Below, one piece after another: positions 6,162 through 9,087 of a stretch of DNA of 9,087 nucleotides. The notes below the pieces were generated by a model. It was not told where the DNA came from. It ran no database searches and worked only from the letters and a program-made list of their open reading frames with translations. The first letter of the stretch is position 1. Each line of letters begins with the position of its first letter. Source of the DNA: Solirubrobacterales bacterium (GTDB lineage Bacteria; Actinomycetota; Thermoleophilia; Solirubrobacterales; Solirubrobacteraceae). The stretch lies in the NCBI GenBank assembly GCA_003134675.1, contig PLBZ01000058.1, forward strand, positions 9,618 to 18,704, written 5' to 3'. The position numbers were made by a program, and so were the translations under genes.

Positions 6162-6929
6162 ATGCGCAGAACTGGGGTCTCGATAGCAACGCTGCTCAGC
6201 TGCTTGCTGGCGCTCGCCATCCCCACCGCGGCGCAGGCGGAAGAGATCGTCAACATCAAGGCGAGCTTTACCCCTGACGCGCTGGGCGTACCGACCAACG
6301 TCTTTGGCAGCGCAACGATCGGCTCCACGAACACGCCCCTACCCTCGCCGCCTACCAAGATCGTCGTGCTCGGACCCGCCGGACTGGCGCTCAACCTCGA
6401 AGGCACAGGGATCTGCAACAAGGCAAAGCTCGAAAACATCGGGACGAGCGCCTGCCCGGCCAATTCTCGTGCCGGCTTCGGTGGCGGTATCGGCGCCTTC
6501 GAACTGGCCAAAGAAATCACCCACGAGGCATTCACGCTCGACTTCTTCCTCGGCAGCAATCGCCCGGGCCACGTGGTGCTGCTGATCTACCTCAACGCCG
6601 TCACGCCGGTGTCCGTCCAGCTCGTGTTCACCGCGCCGATCGTCCAGGAGCCCAAGCCTTACGGGCTTGGCTTCAGCGTCGAAGTACCGCCCATCCACAG
6701 TGTCCCGGGCGCAACCGATGCCACAGCCCTGAGCACCTTCATCACGCTTGGGGCCAAAAACGTCGCCTATTTCAAGAAGGTCCACGGCAAGCGCAAGCTG
6801 TTCCACGTGAAGGGCATCCTCGTCCCCAAGACCTGCCCGCGTGGAGGCTGGCCGGTCGCCTCACAGTTCAGCTTCGAGGACGGCTCCACGGTCACGAGCA
6901 AGAGCACGATTCCCTGCCCCCGACACTGA
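6162..6929 (+). CDS. Exported protein of unknown function, paralog of the next gene
   Basis: The 255-residue product begins with a clear Sec signal peptide, MRRTGVSIATLLSCLLALA, with predicted cleavage after AQA at residue 26. No family name is recognised. The mature part is beta-rich: SFTPDALGVPTNVFGSATI, KIVVLGPAGLALNL, FTLDFFLGSNRPGHVVLLIYL, SVEVPPIHS, and GILVPKTCPRGGWPVASQF near the end. It has four mature cysteines (85, 98, 225, 252), probably two disulfides. The next gene encodes the same architecture with the same cysteine spacing. ATG 6162 is chosen because the signal peptide starts there; AGGAG (6144-6148) is 13 nt upstream, rather far, and an in-frame GTG at 6150 is an alternative. 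An earlier TTG at 6102 would add a charged tail and is unlikely. It is the first gene of a probable operon with the paralog and secG. Probably an extracellular or surface protein; no catalytic motif is visible. Confidence 0.82.
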   Translation: MRRTGVSIATLLSCLLALAIPTAAQAEEIVNIKASFTPDALGVPTNVFGSATIGSTNTPLPSPPTKIVVLGPAGLALNLEGTGICNKAKLENIGTSACPANSRAGFGGGIGAFELAKEITHEAFTLDFFLGSNRPGHVVLLIYLNAVTPVSVQLVFTAPIVQEPKPYGLGFSVEVPPIHSVPGATDATALSTFITLGAKNVAYFKKVHGKRKLFHVKGILVPKTCPRGGWPVASQFSFEDGSTVTSKSTIPCPRH

Positions 6930-6933
6930 GGGC

Positions 6934-6939
6934 GGGGAG
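6934..6939 (+). promoter_or_regulatory. Ribosome binding site fixing the second exported-protein start
   Basis: GGGGAG sits 9 nt before ATG 6949 and within the 19-bp gap after the previous stop. The same frame is open further upstream from a GTG at 6841, but that would overlap the preceding gene and bury the signal peptide. Confidence 0.75.
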
Positions 6940-6948
6940 CTCGAGACG

Positions 6949-7725
6949 ATGCCCACCCCGCGGCGAGCAGCGTCCAGAGGAGTGAGTCGAGCCCGTCTGA
7001 GCACAATCCTCGCGCTGTCCGTCTGCGCCGCGCTGCCGGCATTCGCGCAAGCGGACACCGTGGCCACGATCCGCCCGTCGTTTCTCCCCGACCGGCTCGG
7101 CGCGAGCACATCCCTCACGCTCGCGCTCAAATTCTCCGGCGGCGAAGGCCAGGTCCCGGCGCCTGTAAGCAAAATGGTCGTGCACCTGCCCGCCGGTCTC
7201 GGGATCGGCCTGCGCGGTGTCAGCACCTGCTCGCAGGCGGGCTTACAGCGGCGCGGCGCGGCCGGTTGCCGATCGAGCTCGCTCCTGGGGCGCGGACACG
7301 CAATCCTCGACGTGCACGCCGGCTCGCAGACGATCCCTGAGGAAGCCGCCGTGTGGGCATTCCGTGGTCCTGACCGAGGGGGTCGTCCGACGCTCGAGAT
7401 CTTTGGCCAGGGTGAAACGCCGCTCGACGAGAGCACCATCAGCACGGCCGTCCTCGATCCAGACGGCGCTCCCTACAGCTCGAAGCTGACAGTCTCGGTC
7501 CCGCCGATCCCAACGCTCGTGGGTGAGCCGAACGCGTCGTTCGTCTCGCTCTCGCTGAGCATCGGCGGAGTCGGGCGCCGCCTTCGGGCGCATGCCGCCG
7601 CCGGCACGATCCTGGTGCCACGCAGCTGTCCGGCCGGCGGATTTCCCTTCGCCGCAGAATTCACGTTCGCCGGCCAGTCCATGGCCAGCGCCGCCGCCAG
7701 GGTCGCCTGCCCTAATCGTCGATAA
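6949..7725 (+). CDS. Second exported protein of the same unknown family
   Basis: This 258-residue protein has a basic start (PRRAASRGVSRAR), a hydrophobic stretch (LSTILALSVCAALPAF) and a predicted cleavage after AQA at residue 35. The mature part aligns with the upstream neighbour along its length. PSFLPDRLGASTSL matches SFTPDALGVPTNV, KMVVHLPAGLGIGL matches KIVVLGPAGLALNL, VSVPPIPT matches VEVPPIHS, and TILVPRSCPAGGFPFAAEF matches GILVPKTCPRGGWPVASQF. Cysteines 94, 107, 227 and 254 keep the neighbour's 13- and 27-residue spacings exactly. The gene follows by 19 bp and precedes secG by 10 bp, so co-transcription is likely. The family fold looks like a secreted beta protein stabilised by two disulfides. 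Function is not recognised. The duplication is old, since identity appears modest and concentrated at motif positions. Confidence 0.85.
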   Translation: MPTPRRAASRGVSRARLSTILALSVCAALPAFAQADTVATIRPSFLPDRLGASTSLTLALKFSGGEGQVPAPVSKMVVHLPAGLGIGLRGVSTCSQAGLQRRGAAGCRSSSLLGRGHAILDVHAGSQTIPEEAAVWAFRGPDRGGRPTLEIFGQGETPLDESTISTAVLDPDGAPYSSKLTVSVPPIPTLVGEPNASFVSLSLSIGGVGRRLRAHAAAGTILVPRSCPAGGFPFAAEFTFAGQSMASAAARVACPNRR

Positions 7726-7735
7726 CCTGTCGCCC

Positions 7736-7969
7736 GTGGAAACGATCCTCTCGGTCCTCCAAGTCGCGATCTCGGTGATCGTCATCTTCCTCGTGCTGAT
7801 GCACTCCGGCAAGGACTCCGGCCTGTCCGGCGCCTTCGGGGTGGGCAGCGGCACGGGGCCCCTCGGCGGAGGATCGATGGTCGAGCGCAACCTCAACCGC
7901 TGGACGATCTTCTTCGCGATCCTGTTCCTGGTGAACGCGATCATCTTGCTCAAGCGACCCTGGGCTTAG
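7736..7969 (+). CDS. secG: SecG, preprotein translocase subunit
   Basis: The 77-residue protein fits SecG in size and layout. It has a first membrane helix (about 3-22, ILSVLQVAISVIVIFLVLMH), the conserved cytoplasmic loop HSGKDSGLSGAFG with a Gly-rich stretch and VERNLNRWT, and a second helix (about 55-72). SecG binds SecY and SecE in the membrane and assists SecA-driven export. The start is GTG 7736, chosen because it precedes the first helix directly; extending the frame upstream gives 48 Pro/Ala-rich residues overlapping the previous gene. No good ribosome binding site is visible, and the 10-bp gap suggests translational coupling to the exported-protein gene. In many genomes secG follows tpiA/pgk; here its upstream partners are two exported proteins. 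It converges with the ccmI-like gene. Confidence 0.93.
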   Translation: METILSVLQVAISVIVIFLVLMHSGKDSGLSGAFGVGSGTGPLGGGSMVERNLNRWTIFFAILFLVNAIILLKRPWA

Positions 7970-7975
7970 CTAGGA

Positions 7976-7990
7976 CGCCGCTGCGCGGCG
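7976..7990 (+). terminator. GC-rich hairpin directly after secG
   Basis: CGCCGC-TGC-GCGGCG forms a 6-bp GC stem with a 3-nt loop, 6 bp past the secG stop. It lies in the right place to end the rightward operon but has no T-run after it. Confidence 0.3.
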
Positions 7991-7992
7991 CG

Positions 7993-8022
7993 AATGCTTT
8001 GTCCTCAAATGCTTTGTCCTCA
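7993..8022. repeat. Exact tandem duplication of a 15-bp unit
   Basis: AATGCTTTGTCCTCA occurs twice back to back with no mismatch. It lies in the non-coding spacer between convergent genes. The unit is more AT-rich than its surroundings. It probably arose by slippage or by duplication inside a small repeat element. Confidence 0.9.
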
Positions 8023-8084
8023 GTCGCTCGCATGCGTAGCACGCCACGCTCCCTGCGTCCGCGCCTCGCTTGCTCAGCGACGTC

Positions 8085-8414
8085 CTAGCGAGCGCGGTTT
8101 TCGTCAAGCGCCTGTAGCCGGTCGAGGATCTCGACCGCCTCCGCACGCAACGCCCCGTCGGTGGCCGCAAAGTCCTCCTCTGAGAGCTTGCCCGTGCGGT
8201 AGTCCAGCTCCGCATCGCGGATCTCGCGGTACTTCGCCTCGCGTGCCGCCTCCAGCTCGGCCCGGTCCTCCGCCTGCGCGATCCGGTTCCCCGGCTTTTC
8301 CCGCTCCTCGAGTTGGCCATCCGGGTGGCGCCACGCAGCGCGCAGCGGCGCGCTGACCACGAGGATCGCCACCGCGAGCAGCGCAAGCGTGAGGATTGCG
8401 ATCAGGATGTCCAC
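8085..8414 (-). CDS. ccmI: Short CcmI-like cytochrome c maturation protein
   Basis: The 109-residue protein has one N-terminal membrane helix (about 2-22, DILIAILTLALLAVAILVVS), a charged segment, and a coiled-coil-like region. That region (about 50-102) carries the CcmI N-terminal signature KYREIRDAELDYRTGKLSEE followed by DFAATDGALRAEAVEILDRL. In proteobacteria CcmI helps present apocytochrome to the heme lyase and has a long periplasmic TPR domain. That domain is missing here, as is usual for short versions in other phyla. GTG 8414 is chosen because it starts right at the helix and has GAGG a few bases upstream; the frame extends further but overlaps ccmF. It lies 20 bp after the ccmF stop on the same strand, which supports the assignment. 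The gene symbol is by domain similarity only. Confidence 0.72.
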   Translation of the reverse strand: MDILIAILTLALLAVAILVVSAPLRAAWRHPDGQLEEREKPGNRIAQAEDRAELEAAREAKYREIRDAELDYRTGKLSEEDFAATDGALRAEAVEILDRLQALDENRAR

Positions 8415-8434
8415 TCGCCTCGCCCCGCCGGCCG

Positions 8435-9087
8435 TCAGGCGCGCGCCAGACCGTGCGCGGTGCGAGCCCTTGAGCGTGCGGCAACCCGACGACGGATCGC
8501 GCTGGGCGCGGGCCAAATTGCGATCAAGGCACCGCCGATCACAATCAGGCCGCCGATCCAGATCCACATCACCAGCGGCGAGACGATGAAGTGAAACTGC
8601 GCCTGCGGCGGATGCTGCATGTAGGCGCCGGCCATCGCCGCGATCGCCACAATCCCCTCTCCGGGGTGGATGAAGGGGAGCGTCTTGTTGCCCAACGCGA
8701 TGATCCGCTTCAGCTGCGGCGTTTCGATGTTCGGCGCGATCGCGCTCCACACATCGCGCGTTATCCCGGCGTTCAAAGCCACGTGGCTGACCGGCTGACC
8801 GCCGATGAAGTGCCCCACCGACCCCTGAGTAGGATCGCCCGAGTCGTAATACCCCTCGCTCGGGCGCAGCGTAGTGACGTGGTGGCCGTTCTTGCTCACG
8901 TCCAGCACCGCACCCAGGCTGAGGCTCGCGCCGGTGCGCGCCGAGTCGGGCGCCAAGGTAACGCCCGGCTCAGAGCGCAGGAGCGCACTCAGTTCGCGAC
9001 CCGCCGCTGTGCCCGCCGAGTCGTAGTCAGGGGTCACGCTCGCCGTTGGCCGCACGTAGCTGATCGTGTAGGCGCCCACGCGCGTGG
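8435..9087 (-). CDS. ccmF: CcmF/NrfE-type heme lyase subunit, C-terminal part only
   Basis: The visible 216 residues are the C-terminal end; the frame continues without a start past the window edge. A periplasmic domain begins VGAYTISYVRPTASV and contains NGHHVTTLRPSEGYY, a motif that recalls the 'G.....L.PE.R.Y' segment of CcmF. It continues through QPVSHVALNAGITRDVW and ends with the conserved FIVSPLVMWIWIGGLIVIGG, the last membrane helix, followed by a basic cytoplasmic tail. CcmF works with CcmH/CcmI to attach heme to CxxCH motifs of exported apocytochromes, taking heme from CcmE. The heme-contacting WWD loop and the first helices are outside the window. The adjacent CcmI-like gene supports the call. 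The stretch GNKTLPFIHPGEGIVAIAAMAGAYMQ looks like an insertion with helical character before the final helix. Confidence 0.88.
   Translation of the reverse strand, partial: TRVGAYTISYVRPTASVTPDYDSAGTAAGRELSALLRSEPGVTLAPDSARTGASLSLGAVLDVSKNGHHVTTLRPSEGYYDSGDPTQGSVGHFIGGQPVSHVALNAGITRDVWSAIAPNIETPQLKRIIALGNKTLPFIHPGEGIVAIAAMAGAYMQHPPQAQFHFIVSPLVMWIWIGGLIVIGGALIAIWPAPSAIRRRVAARSRARTAHGLARA

Larger units (their letters stand above)
7969..8089. repeat. Convergent spacer bracketed by a 9-bp inverted repeat
   Basis: GCTAGGACG (7969-7977) and CGTCCTAGC (8081-8089) are exact inverted copies that enclose the whole spacer between secG and the ccmI-like gene. The left arm begins on the last base of the secG stop and the right arm contains the stop of the opposite gene. 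The left arm's AGGAC could also pair with GTCCT at 8001-8005 or 8016-8020. A long-range stem could help form a two-way terminator, or the arms may be ends of a small inserted element; no target duplication is visible. Confidence 0.45.

Noticed and set aside
5858..6559. Leftward 233-codon frame spanning the divergent region and the start of the exported-protein gene
   Set aside because: It has no ribosome binding site or recognisable domain and overlaps a gene with a clear signal peptide on the other strand.
77..8093. Shared 9-mer CTAGCGAGC at 77-85 and 8085-8093
   Set aside because: Both lie near gene ends, but a single 9-bp match in 9 kb of GC-rich DNA is not strong enough to claim a repeat family.

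Overview
The window is about 9.1 kb of high-GC DNA. Dense genes, frequent GTG starts, Ala/Gly/Arg-rich proteins and short gaps all point to an actinobacterium. The multidomain cell-wall protein and the paired secreted proteins resemble what I associate with Thermoleophilia (Solirubrobacterales). That placement is inference from protein style, not from a marker gene.

Layout, left to right. A possible N-terminus of a leftward gene runs off the left edge (1-63, minus). Next are two leftward genes: a soluble PRC-barrel/MgtE-N/CBS protein (112-1380) and a ROK-family sugar kinase (1547-2509). The gap between these two holds the most striking non-coding signal in the window: five consecutive 24-bp palindromes, each centred on CATG, with centres 24/25/24/25 bp apart (1412-1533). 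A rightward lipoprotein gene (2606-3268) meets a long leftward gene (3277-5835) tail to tail. The long gene encodes an exported MltB-like lytic transglycosylase fused to degenerate M23-like and M15-like domains. A 326-bp divergent promoter region follows. Then comes a rightward run of two paralogous exported proteins of unknown function (6162-6929 and 6949-7725) and secG (7736-7969). After a 115-bp convergent spacer with repeats, the right edge carries a leftward cytochrome c maturation pair: the C-terminal part of CcmF (8435 to the edge) and a short CcmI-like protein (8085-8414).

Functionally the window is mostly about the cell envelope. It holds a lipoprotein, a peptidoglycan-active enzyme, two exported proteins, the SecG subunit of the translocon that would export them, and heme attachment machinery acting outside the membrane. 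The kinase and the MgtE-like protein belong to cytoplasmic sugar and metal metabolism or signalling. No tRNA, rRNA, transposase, integrase, CRISPR array or defence gene was recognised. The most unusual items are the palindrome array, the multidomain hydrolase that seems to keep only one intact active site, and the tandem secreted paralogs with identical cysteine spacing.
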